64,000 nucleotides of DNA, taken from positions 4,216,001 to 4,280,000 of the forward strand of contig NZ_CP117883.1 in NCBI RefSeq assembly GCF_028736215.1, read 5' to 3'. Origin of the DNA: Mucilaginibacter sp. KACC 22773. GTDB taxonomy: Bacteria; Bacteroidota; Bacteroidia; Sphingobacteriales; Sphingobacteriaceae. This document shows positions 20,361 to 29,058 of this stretch, piece by piece (positions within the stretch are counted from its first letter, which is position 1; each line of letters begins with the position of its first letter). A program made the position numbers and the translations under genes. Below the pieces are notes generated by a model. The model searched no databases and was not told the DNA's origin. It was given only the letters and a program-made list of their open reading frames with translations.

Positions 20361-22853
20361 ATGAAAACAGAAAAATTTATCCTCAAACTAACTGAAGCGT
20401 CAATTGATGATATTGACATTGTAGGTGGCAAAAACGCCTCGCTTGGCGAAATGCTGCAAAACCTTGGCGGCTTTGGCATTAATATTCCCGATGGATTTAT
20501 TATCACAGCTGCTGCTTACTATCATTTTATTTCATCAAATAAACTTGATGAAATTATAAAGCAGATTATTGATGAAACTAATATAGACGACCTGGAAGCG
20601 TTGATGCAATGCGGTGCCAGTATTCGTAGCCTTATATGCAGCGGCGAATTTCCACCTGTTCTGGAATCCCAGATAATTGAAGGATATAAAAAGCTGAGCC
20701 AGCAATATAATCAAAATAATGTAGATGTAGCCGTTCGGTCGTCTGCTACTGCCGAAGACCTTCCGGATGCCTCCTTTGCCGGTCAGCAGGATACTTTTTT
20801 AAATATCAGCGGGGCCGAAAGCCTCCTGGTGGCCGTGAAAAATTGTTTTGCCTCTCTGTTTACCGATAGGGCAATTAGCTACAGAAAGGCATTCGGATAC
20901 GATCATTTTCAGATTGGCCTTTCTGTATGCGTTCAAAAAATGGTTCGTTCCGACCTTGGTGTTTCCGGTGTTGCTTTTTCATTGGATACCGAAAGCGGAT
21001 TTAAAGATGCAGTGGTAATTAACGGATCATACGGCCTTGGTGAGATGATAGTGCAGGGGGCGATAAACCCGGATGAATATATTGTATTCAAGCCCTTATT
21101 AAAAGAAAGCTTCCGCGCAATTATCGAAAAAAAATTAGGCACCAAGCACCAAAAAATGATTTATGGCGATACCATACAGGAAAGAGTGCGGGTGGTAGAA
21201 ACATCATCTAATGACAGTACACAATTTTGCCTCAGCGATGACCAGATTTTACAGTTGGCCAAATGGGTGGTGATCATCGAAGATTATTATTCGGCGCTTA
21301 AAGGGCGGTGGTGCCCTATGGATGTGGAATGGGCTGTTGACGGAAACTCCGGGGAACTTTTTATAGTACAGGCCAGGCCAGAAACCATACATTCAAGGAA
21401 AACCGCGGGCATTGTTATTGAATTTAAAATAGATGATGAAATGCGCCATGAAAAGGTGTTGCTTAAAGGCATTGCCGTTGGCGACAAAATAGCTTCGGGC
21501 CGGGTGCATTTACTTAACGGCCTCGAAAAGCAAAATATTCACGAGATTAATTTTCTGCCTGGGGATATCATGGTTACCGACATGACCGATCCCGACTGGG
21601 AACCCGTGATGAAAAAGGCCGCTGCTATTATTACCAATAAAGGCGGCAGAACGTGCCATGCTGCAATTGTAGCGCGCGAATTGGGCGTACCGGCTATAGT
21701 AGGTTGCGAAAATGCGACCGATATATTGAAAACAGGTCAGCTAATAACAGCATCATGCGCCGAAGGCGAGGCTGGTATCATTTATAACGGCTTAGTCTTT
21801 TTTAAAAAAATCGAACAAAACCTGGCTGACTTGCCGGAAATAACAACCCCGGTAATGATGAATGTGGCTTCGCCAGAGATGGCTTTTCAATACGCTTGCT
21901 ACCCCAATAAGGGGGTGGGCCTTGCCAGGGAAGAATTTATCATTAACAATTATATCAAAGTTCATCCCCTTGCCCTGCTTAAGCACACCGAGTTAAACGA
22001 TGCAGCATTAACAGAGCACATTGCCGGGATAACAAAAGGGTACGCAAGCGGTGAGGATTTCTTTATCGAAAAACTATCCTACGGGATTGCCAAAATAGCA
22101 GCGGCATTTTACCCTAATAAAGTTATCGTAAGGTTTTCGGATTTTAAAACCAACGAGTATTTCAATATGCCGGGAGGTAAGTATTTTGAACCCGTTGAAG
22201 AAAACCCGATGATTGGCTGGAGAGGGGCATCACGGTATTATTCTACAGCATACAAACAAGCTTTTGGAATGGAGTGTAAAGCCATTAAAAAGGTAAGGGA
22301 GGTAATGGGCCTTGACAATGTGGTAGTCATGATCCCCTTTTGCCGCACGGTTGATGAACTGTTAATGGTTTATAATACGATGGACGAGTTTGGCCTAAAA
22401 CGAGGCGAAAACAAGCTGGAGGTCTATTTAATGGCCGAAGTTCCATCTAACGTGATACTGGCCGCGCAATTTGCCCAACATATTGACGGGTTTTCGATTG
22501 GATCGAACGACCTGACGCAACTTGTTTTAGGGCTCGACAGGGATTCATCATTAGTAGCGGGTTTATATAACGAACGAAATGAGGCGGTAAAAATGATGAT
22601 ATCCCATTTGATCCGCATTGCTAAAAAGCTGAACGTAAAAGTGGGCATTTGCGGGCAAGGGCCATCCGATTTTTCGGACTTTGCCCAGTTTTTGGTTGAA
22701 GAAGGTATAGATTCTATTTCGGTAACCCCTGATTCTTTTATGAAAACAGTTAAAGCTATTGGCCAGATTGAGCAAGAGATAAAGCTTAAACAGATCACCT
22801 TACCTCAACAACTCATCGAATTACAGAATTTAACAGCGAATAGTTTATTTTAA
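20361..22853 (+). CDS. ppsA: Phosphoenolpyruvate synthase
   Basis: About 830 residues from the ATG at 20361 (an in-frame TTG lies six bases earlier). It converts pyruvate, ATP and water to phosphoenolpyruvate, AMP and phosphate, the first step of gluconeogenesis from pyruvate. Domains in order: N-terminal ATP-grasp/PPDK domain starting DIVGGKNASLGEML with RSSATAEDLPDASFAGQQ; swivelling phosphohistidine domain with GGRTCHAAIVARELG (catalytic His at about 433); C-terminal PEP-binding TIM barrel with GSNDLTQLVLGLDRD and GICGQGPSD. Length and order match PpsA, not pyruvate phosphate dikinase. fbp follows after 29 bases, so the two gluconeogenic genes form an operon inside the glycan locus. Confidence 0.95.
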   Translation: MKTEKFILKLTEASIDDIDIVGGKNASLGEMLQNLGGFGINIPDGFIITAAAYYHFISSNKLDEIIKQIIDETNIDDLEALMQCGASIRSLICSGEFPPVLESQIIEGYKKLSQQYNQNNVDVAVRSSATAEDLPDASFAGQQDTFLNISGAESLLVAVKNCFASLFTDRAISYRKAFGYDHFQIGLSVCVQKMVRSDLGVSGVAFSLDTESGFKDAVVINGSYGLGEMIVQGAINPDEYIVFKPLLKESFRAIIEKKLGTKHQKMIYGDTIQERVRVVETSSNDSTQFCLSDDQILQLAKWVVIIEDYYSALKGRWCPMDVEWAVDGNSGELFIVQARPETIHSRKTAGIVIEFKIDDEMRHEKVLLKGIAVGDKIASGRVHLLNGLEKQNIHEINFLPGDIMVTDMTDPDWEPVMKKAAAIITNKGGRTCHAAIVARELGVPAIVGCENATDILKTGQLITASCAEGEAGIIYNGLVFFKKIEQNLADLPEITTPVMMNVASPEMAFQYACYPNKGVGLAREEFIINNYIKVHPLALLKHTELNDAALTEHIAGITKGYASGEDFFIEKLSYGIAKIAAAFYPNKVIVRFSDFKTNEYFNMPGGKYFEPVEENPMIGWRGASRYYSTAYKQAFGMECKAIKKVREVMGLDNVVVMIPFCRTVDELLMVYNTMDEFGLKRGENKLEVYLMAEVPSNVILAAQFAQHIDGFSIGSNDLTQLVLGLDRDSSLVAGLYNERNEAVKMMISHLIRIAKKLNVKVGICGQGPSDFSDFAQFLVEEGIDSISVTPDSFMKTVKAIGQIEQEIKLKQITLPQQLIELQNLTANSLF

Positions 22854-22882
22854 TTTTCAAACACTACCATTATCCATTTACC

Positions 22883-23929
22883 ATGAATGAAATTAAGACC
22901 TTAGGCCAGTTTATTATCGAAAAACAAAAAGATTTCCCTTATGCAAAAGGAGAATTATCGAGATTATTAAGAGACCTTGCAATTGCCGCAAAAATTGTGA
23001 ACCGCGAAATTAATAAAGCGGGGCTTGCCTCCATACTTGGCGATTCGGGTACGGTAAATGTGCAAGGCGAGAGCCAAAAGAAACTGGATGTTTATGCCAA
23101 TGAACAATTTATAGCCGCGCTACGAAGCGGGGGCGAATGTTGTATGATAGTATCTGAAGAAAATGACGAACACATTAATATCGATTCGGAAATTTCAAAG
23201 AACGCCAAATATGTTGTCGCGATAGATCCCCTGGACGGCTCTTCGAATATTGATGTCAATGTGGGGATTGGGACTATATTTTCAATTTACCGCAGGACTT
23301 CGGTTTCCGGAGCGGCAACAGTGGAAGACATTTTACAAAAGGGCACCAGCCAGGTGGCCGCCGGTTATATTATATACGGCTCATCTACCATGCTGGTGTA
23401 TACAACCGGAAAAGGTGTTAACGGATTTACCCTCGACCCCTCAATCGGCGAGTTTTGCCTGTCGCATCCCAATTTAACAATCCCCGAAAGCGGGACCATT
23501 TATTCAATAAACGAGGGTAATTATATCCACTTTCCGCAGGGTGTTAAAAAGTACATCAAATACTGCCAGGAAGAGGATAAAAATACATCACGGCCATATA
23601 CATCCCGCTATACGGGCTCGATGGTGGCCGATCTTCACCGAAATCTAATCAAAGGCGGCATATTCATCTATCCTTATACATCGGCATCTCCCAAGGGAAA
23701 ATTGCGCTTGGTATATGAGTGCAACCCTATGGCCTTCATCATGGAACAGGCCGGCGGAAAAGCATCTGACGGAACAAACCGCATCCTCGACCTGGAGGTT
23801 TATGAATTGCATCAGCGCTCTCCCATCTTTATCGGATCGCGGTTAATGGTTGAAAAAGCCGAAGAATTTATGCGGGTGTTTCACCAGGAGGCGCGTAAAG
23901 TACTCAACGGCTATGCGCTTGATGTTTAA
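22883..23929 (+). CDS. fbp: Fructose-1,6-bisphosphatase class I
   Basis: 348 residues. It hydrolyses fructose-1,6-bisphosphate to fructose-6-phosphate in gluconeogenesis. The metal/substrate motif IDPLDGSSNIDVNVGIGTIF, the SEEND motif and the C-terminal KLRLVYECNPMAFIMEQAGG are all present, and length is normal. It is the second gene of the ppsA-fbp operon and ends convergently with the cupin gene 74 bases away. A weak AAGGAGGC/GCCCCCT hairpin at about 23947-23967 could terminate both. Confidence 0.95.
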   Translation: MNEIKTLGQFIIEKQKDFPYAKGELSRLLRDLAIAAKIVNREINKAGLASILGDSGTVNVQGESQKKLDVYANEQFIAALRSGGECCMIVSEENDEHINIDSEISKNAKYVVAIDPLDGSSNIDVNVGIGTIFSIYRRTSVSGAATVEDILQKGTSQVAAGYIIYGSSTMLVYTTGKGVNGFTLDPSIGEFCLSHPNLTIPESGTIYSINEGNYIHFPQGVKKYIKYCQEEDKNTSRPYTSRYTGSMVADLHRNLIKGGIFIYPYTSASPKGKLRLVYECNPMAFIMEQAGGKASDGTNRILDLEVYELHQRSPIFIGSRLMVEKAEEFMRVFHQEARKVLNGYALDV

Positions 23930-24002
23930 AAATTACAATATGAGCTAAGGAGGCTATCGCCCCCTATCTTGTTTCGCTACAAATAATAAGGTGATAAGTT
24001 AA

Positions 24003-24365
24003 CTATAGCGTGTATCGCCGGTGGTCATGGTCAACAAACTCCCAACGGCATGGGCCAAAGGCGTCAATAAGCATACCTGCTTCCAAACAAACACAACCGT
24101 GCACAGAATACGGGGGGATATAATAACCATCGCCCTTGCGTATTATTTTTTTTGTGCCATCTATGGTCATTTCAAATACGCCGCTCTCTACATAACTAAC
24201 CTGCGAATGCGCATGATTGTGCAACACGCCACAGCCACCTTTTTCAAACTTTACCTTAACCAGCATAACTTTGTCGTCGTAACCAAACACCTGCCGTTGT
24301 ACGCCATCCCCAACGGTTTTCCAATCGGTTGCTTCATTATATTGAAAAAGATTACTTTGTATCAT
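24003..24365 (-). CDS. KdgF-like cupin (unsaturated uronate linearising type)
   Basis: A single-domain cupin of 120 residues without signal peptide. Metal-binding motif 1 is HNHAHSQVSYVESG and motif 2 is PPYSVHGC, with a FGPCRWEF tail. This matches the KdgF type, which converts 4,5-unsaturated uronates (the products of lyases plus GH88) to the linear keto form in the cytoplasm. The neighbouring GH88, lyase and GH2 support that role, but a general sugar-binding cupin cannot be excluded. It has its own promoter with the shared operator element; its 5' flank is similar to that of the GH29 operon over about 100 bases. Confidence 0.75.
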   Translation of the reverse strand: MIQSNLFQYNEATDWKTVGDGVQRQVFGYDDKVMLVKVKFEKGGCGVLHNHAHSQVSYVESGVFEMTIDGTKKIIRKGDGYYIPPYSVHGCVCLEAGMLIDAFGPCRWEFVDHDHRRYTL

Positions 24366-24399
24366 GGTAAATGTTTTAGCGGCAGATAGCTGTAAAAAT

Positions 24400-24470
24400 C
24401 AATATTACACTCAAATCCCCTAAACTTCACACATAAGCCTTAATATTTCTACGCAAACGATTTAGTTAGG
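24400..24470 (-). promoter_or_regulatory. Promoter with glycan-locus operator (cupin)
   Basis: Core ATCGTTTGCGTAGAAATATT starts at 24461, and -7 TAATATTG (24400-24407) starts 54 bases downstream. CCTAACTAA directly precedes the core, as at the GH29 promoter. The start codon follows 35 bases after the -7 box. Confidence 0.65.
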
Positions 24471-24581
24471 CGCTAAAAATTTAAAAAACTGTTTATAGGT
24501 AATCATCCTGATTTTTCAGGAGTAAAACGGCCGGGGCTATCCATTAAACTAATTTTAACAACACACCATATACGCTGTTAT

Positions 24582-27020
24582 TTAAAGGCTTAAAAACACA
24601 GTTTGCAGCCCCGGCGATTGTACACTAACAACGCTATTGCCTTTATTGGTTTTTATGCTAATAACAGCCCGGCCATTAATAGCCTGCAATTTTGCCGATC
24701 CTTTTGAAGTACCCAAATCATCCAGCAACGTACCATTCCCGGTTAACGAAAAACTGACCCAGTTAACCGCGTCCAAACATGATACACCTTTGCTATCCAA
24801 TAATGTTGCTTGTATGGTAACAGAATCATTCCTTTCTGTAATTTTTTCCAGCTTCAGTTTAGCCGGTTTGCCCCATTTTTCGGTTTGATATACTTGTGAT
24901 ACCGTATCAGTAACGGTAACACGTCCCGTGCGGGCTTTTAGGACAAGCTCATTTCTGCCTTTCTTAAATTGAACCATCCACCTTAAACCGGCGGCGGGGA
25001 AGTCCTGGCTGTTACGCTTTTTGATGCCATAACTTTTGCCATTCACAAATAGTTCTGCCTCGTTGCAGTTTGAATAGGCTTTTACCATTTTCAATTCACC
25101 ATCATCGCCCCACCTAACGGGCCAGTTATGCCCGTAGATATGCGCCATAGGCTTATCCGCCCAATAGGACTGAACCAAATAATAAATTTCCTTTTTTGTC
25201 AAATCACTTTCAACCACGCCCTTCTGGTTCATGTAAGGCAGCGGGTTATCAAATCTTATCGGGGTGGAGAAATCTTTAAACGCCCAAAACGCCGATCCGC
25301 TTAGCCAGGGCATAGTATCCTGCTCCTTCAATGTCCAGTCGAACAGGTTACAGGTGGCATTCTCGCTCCAATCAGCGTTTTTTAAAAGTTCGGCCGATTT
25401 ATTGAAGAGTGTAGTGTCAATTATTCCGGCGCTATTCCTGATATTTTCCAAAGCCTTGTCTGCGAGTTCCGAGTTACGACCCGAGTGGCTGTCGCCGCCC
25501 CATTCCGCATGAAAAAAATGCTTTACATTCTTAAACTCATCTTCACTATATTTCCGGTATTCTGTATATTTTCCCTTATACCAGCCGGCCCATATGGTGG
25601 GCGAATAAATATCCGGAATGTCCTTGCAGAAATCGCACCGGCGAATAACTGTTTTGCGGGATGGGTCAAGCCTATGCGCTAAATCATTTTGCTCGCTCAT
25701 AAACGCCCTGATTTTAGCTTTATCAAACTCCGGGAAGTCGCCGGGCCAATCATTTTCGTTACCCAGTCCCCATAAAATTATCGAGGGGTGATTGTAATGC
25801 TGGTGGATCATGTTAGTTAGCATACGGCGGCTCTGCTCCTTATATTTATTTCCACCCAATCCGCCGCGGCACCAGGGCTCTTCTTCCCATACGAATAAAC
25901 CCAGGCTGTCGCATAAATTTAAAATAATACGCGATTGCTGATAATGCCCAAGCCGGATAAAATTGGCTCCCATCTCTTTTATCATCCGCATTTCCTGGTA
26001 CATCATGCTGTCGGTCATAGCTGCCGCCACACCCGATTGATCCTCATGCCTGTGTGTGCCGCGAAGTAACAGCCGCTTGCCATTTAAGTAAAACGGGCCA
26101 TTATCGGCAAATAAGAAATCGCGGAAACCTATTTTTTCCTTTCGCGTATATCCACCAGCATCTATCGTGATCTCATACAAGTAGGGATCATTGGGCGACC
26201 ATAAATGCGGATTATTAACTTTGAATTTGCCAACAGGAACAGCACCATCATTATCAACATCAATGTTGTAAACAGTTTCTGCAACCGTTTTACCCAAGGC
26301 ATCGGTTATTTTAATATTCCCGACTGCTTTTTTTACCTGATCGGGGTTGTAAAATGTAGCCTGAACATCGATTGTACCGGTTTTATATTGTTTATCTAAT
26401 ACCACGCTCGCAAATAAGTTATCGATGCCCAGAGCGGGTTGATAAACCAAATCGAGATATCGGTAAATACCGCCAAAAACATCAAAATCAGATAGTTGCG
26501 AGGGGATACTTTCCACATCGCGCGAGTTATCACAACGTATTTCGATGGGTATAGTTCCTTTAAATTGTTTAGCGAAGGCATCTGTTTTTTTAAAATCTTC
26601 AACCGCTTGTGTAATATCAACAAACCATTCATCGTAACCGCCAGCATGAGCGCCCACTTTTGTGGAGTAAACATACACATCGGTTTTTTGGCCTGCCCCT
26701 TCAAAAAACAACAGCGTGCGCCCGTTTTTATATGGATTGTTAATGTTTAACCGGGTGCGGTACCAGCCGGGCCCCTGGTAGTAATTTCCCGTTGGGTCAA
26801 CAGCGTCACGGGCGTTAAAACAGTGGGGCAAAGTTACCTTTTGCCATAGGGGGTAATTGTCCGGCCCGTCTTTAGTCAGCGGTCGTACGGTTTCCCATAT
26901 GCTGCCTATATCCTGCTTTAAAAATTCCCAGCTATTATTCAGCCGTATTTTTTGCTGGGCGTTTGTAACCAGGTTTATCAATAAAATGCCAACAAACAGT
27001 ATAATTCTTTTCATCCTCAT
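24582..27020 (-). CDS. Glycoside hydrolase family 2 (beta-galactosidase/glucuronidase type)
   Basis: 812 residues with a signal peptide ending VTNAQ. Order: sugar-binding jelly roll (about 25-195, with YYQGPGWYRTRL and EGAGQKTDVYVY), Ig-like domain, TIM barrel with acid/base Glu in WGLGNENDW (E422) and nucleophile in FFHAEWGG (E506), then a C-terminal beta-sandwich. It is a periplasmic exo-acting beta-glycosidase; the exact sugar (galactose, glucuronate or galacturonate) cannot be read from sequence. It lies between the KdgF-like cupin and the lyase on the same strand. No clear copy of the shared operator is found directly upstream, so it may be read from its own promoter. Confidence 0.92.
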   Translation of the reverse strand: MRMKRIILFVGILLINLVTNAQQKIRLNNSWEFLKQDIGSIWETVRPLTKDGPDNYPLWQKVTLPHCFNARDAVDPTGNYYQGPGWYRTRLNINNPYKNGRTLLFFEGAGQKTDVYVYSTKVGAHAGGYDEWFVDITQAVEDFKKTDAFAKQFKGTIPIEIRCDNSRDVESIPSQLSDFDVFGGIYRYLDLVYQPALGIDNLFASVVLDKQYKTGTIDVQATFYNPDQVKKAVGNIKITDALGKTVAETVYNIDVDNDGAVPVGKFKVNNPHLWSPNDPYLYEITIDAGGYTRKEKIGFRDFLFADNGPFYLNGKRLLLRGTHRHEDQSGVAAAMTDSMMYQEMRMIKEMGANFIRLGHYQQSRIILNLCDSLGLFVWEEEPWCRGGLGGNKYKEQSRRMLTNMIHQHYNHPSIILWGLGNENDWPGDFPEFDKAKIRAFMSEQNDLAHRLDPSRKTVIRRCDFCKDIPDIYSPTIWAGWYKGKYTEYRKYSEDEFKNVKHFFHAEWGGDSHSGRNSELADKALENIRNSAGIIDTTLFNKSAELLKNADWSENATCNLFDWTLKEQDTMPWLSGSAFWAFKDFSTPIRFDNPLPYMNQKGVVESDLTKKEIYYLVQSYWADKPMAHIYGHNWPVRWGDDGELKMVKAYSNCNEAELFVNGKSYGIKKRNSQDFPAAGLRWMVQFKKGRNELVLKARTGRVTVTDTVSQVYQTEKWGKPAKLKLEKITERNDSVTIQATLLDSKGVSCLDAVNWVSFSLTGNGTLLDDLGTSKGSAKLQAINGRAVISIKTNKGNSVVSVQSPGLQTVFLSL

Positions 27021-27374
27021 ATATTAATGAGCGTTCCGCTACATGGCAAACGCATCTAATTGGGTTAACATAACTTAACACATTTCAGATAAATAATTTA
27101 CAATTACCTGATAATCAATATGTTATTTTTAATCATGGTTAACACTAAACTCATCGCGCGATTTAGGCTCATCCAAATATTGGTGCCTGTTGCCGGCCAA
27201 TACATGTCCCTTCGGCACCTTGATCATTTTACCAGGACCAGGCAATACAAACAAGGTATTGTTTGATGCTTATATCTTCCCGACGCCATAAGCTTATTCT
27301 GTTAGCTATTATTAAATGACAGCTTATCGTCGTTAACTATTTAGATCTGTTTACCCTGGTTGTAGCTATTAAAC
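27021..27374. other. Intergenic region upstream of GH2
   Basis: No gene. AT-rich, with several GTTAAC words. A loose match to the glycan operator (CCTAAATCGCGCGATGAG, minus strand, about 27160) is too weak to call. Confidence 0.4.
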
Positions 27375-28580
27375 TTAATGATGGTCATCTCCCCACGGCC
27401 TTGGACGAGGATACATTGCAAAAACCTTATTAAAATCAATCCCCGGGTATTTTTCCTCAGCAAGGCTGCAAATGGTTAATGTTTCGCCATAACTAATAGG
27501 TTCTATTTGTTTGTACGGCCAGTCTTTTTGTTTCAATAAGTACGGCATTATCCATTCAATACATTTTTTAATTCCCCTCCCCTGTTTTTCGGTATGCCAT
27601 AAATCAATATCCACCCGGTCTGCAAGTGTAGCCAGCATGCTCCAGCCGGTCAGGTTCATGTTCGAATAACTCCATGACCGCGTACGCTCCAGTTCTAATG
27701 GCTGGCGGCCCTCGGCTGTAAATTGTGTATCTATCCTGGCGATAGTCCGGTTTTGGAGAACTTCCTTTGCCAACTTGTCGTTTTCGGTGAAAAGGGCGAA
27801 ATCAACTACCTGCACATCGTAAAAAGTGCCGTGGTTGTTGCGTGCCTGCCTTTCTTCATTCCCGTTTTTGCTATTTTGCAGCCATGTCAAATATTCGGCA
27901 AACCAATGCTTTACACCTGTTTTAACATTGGCTGTTATGCTTTTGCTACCCTGCATCATGGCAAGGGCATCCGGAATAACAGCCAGCGCACGGCTTTCAA
28001 TTATACCTATACCACGGCCATCATTAATGCCCGGAATATATTGGGCATAGTTAAAGTTGGGGGCCATTTTTGTGGCGGTATCAATAAACCAGGTACGAAT
28101 CAGCCCCGACGCTTTCTGGGCATACAGCTCGTTACCCGTAAAATAGTAGGCAAACCCCAGTTTTTTAACAGCCCGGCATAAGTCATTTAATTGCGAATCG
28201 TCGTGCAGCAGGTATATTTCGGGGTTGCGTTCGCCATCTTTGCGAATGTAGGGCTTGCCATCCGGCTTCGACGGGTCGGCCCACCAGTAAGGGGCCTGGC
28301 TAACATAATCATGCGGATTACCGCTTGGCGCAACCCTGGTTTTATGGAAAGTTACCGAATATGGGCCCGCCGCTAACTCTTTATCAGCATCGGCTAACAA
28401 CGATTTAATTTGGTTGCTGATAGCTGTATCACTGGCCTGGTATTGTTTTTTTAAGACGGATAATTGCTGTTCATTCTGTAGCAGGAACCCGCTTACCTTT
28501 TTGTTTTGAGCGGAGGCATTAACACCTGCCATAATTAAAACAACGATGAGGTATCGCGCGGAAAACAATTTCTTAGGCAT
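27375..28580 (-). CDS. Polysaccharide lyase of the alginate-lyase superfamily (PL5/PL38-like)
   Basis: 401 residues with a signal peptide ending ASAQ. Motifs: PHDYVSQAPYWWADPSKPDG near the N-terminus, then NNHGTFYDVQVVDFAL, which carries the Asn-His pair typical of (alpha/alpha)-toroid alginate lyases, and RSWSYSNMNL. The overall pattern resembles PL38-type glucuronan/alginate lyases more than classic PL5, but the family number is my estimate. It would cut uronic-acid polysaccharides by beta-elimination in the periplasm, making the unsaturated ends that GH88 removes. It has a candidate promoter with the shared operator element. Confidence 0.8.
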   Translation of the reverse strand: MPKKLFSARYLIVVLIMAGVNASAQNKKVSGFLLQNEQQLSVLKKQYQASDTAISNQIKSLLADADKELAAGPYSVTFHKTRVAPSGNPHDYVSQAPYWWADPSKPDGKPYIRKDGERNPEIYLLHDDSQLNDLCRAVKKLGFAYYFTGNELYAQKASGLIRTWFIDTATKMAPNFNYAQYIPGINDGRGIGIIESRALAVIPDALAMMQGSKSITANVKTGVKHWFAEYLTWLQNSKNGNEERQARNNHGTFYDVQVVDFALFTENDKLAKEVLQNRTIARIDTQFTAEGRQPLELERTRSWSYSNMNLTGWSMLATLADRVDIDLWHTEKQGRGIKKCIEWIMPYLLKQKDWPYKQIEPISYGETLTICSLAEEKYPGIDFNKVFAMYPRPRPWGDDHH

Positions 28581-28625
28581 ATCAATAAATTAAGTTTTTC
28601 AGTTTATTGGCAAATGGGATTAAAT

Positions 28626-28687
28626 CAAACATCCGCATAAAAACCATTCAAAAATTTAGTTGGGGAGTATTTATTTACGAAAACGAT
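28626..28687 (-). promoter_or_regulatory. Promoter with glycan-locus operator (lyase)
   Basis: Core ATCGTTTTCGTAAATAAATA starts at 28687, and -7 GATGTTTG (28626-28633) starts 54 bases downstream, the same distance as at the other two sites. The CCTAACTAA flank is not conserved here. Confidence 0.5.
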
Positions 28688-28823
28688 GGAGATACGTTTT
28701 ATAATAAGCTGTTTGTCTGAAATTTAGTGGGGAGGCCCTGGTTTTTCAAGAACGCGCTATCATGTTACAGACATTATAGATGCACGGGTGTGGCATCTCT
28801 TTTGAAATTAAGAAAAAACAAGA

Positions 28824-28934
28824 GGCTCCTACGGAGCCAAAAACGAGATATTTTTTCGCTATAAACATGTAACTCGGCTGGAGTTGGGAGTGGTTGGTTT
28901 ATGATTGACTCCGGAGGAGTCGGGTGTTTATAGC
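28824..28934. repeat. Small palindromic element with two GGAGNC hairpins
   Basis: GGCTCC-TAC-GGAGCC (28824-28838) and GACTCC-GGA-GGAGTC (28907-28921) are perfect hairpins. GCTATAAAC (28858-28866) and GTTTATAGC (28926-28934) are a perfect 9-base inverted pair enclosing the second hairpin. It looks like a dispersed, REP- or MITE-like element and may also terminate transcription of the fad operon. Confidence 0.55.
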
Positions 28935-29058
28935 ACAAGAAAATCCGCAAGCCGGGCTCCGCAGGTGCCTCCTTTTAAAAGCGATTTCGTAGGACGTGTG
29001 GCGCTGCCGGTTAAGCAAGCCAGGCTTTACCTTAAATTATTAGTGTTACCGATAGTAA

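Larger units (their letters stand above)
28581..29058. other. Intergenic region with promoter and hairpin element
   Basis: The first 110 bases carry the lyase promoter. The stretch 28818-28940 is a small palindromic element. No gene seen. Confidence 0.5.

Noticed and set aside
27044..27180. Possible fourth copy of the glycan operator before GH2
   Set aside because: Two weak matches, neither with the core and the 54-base distance to a -7 box.
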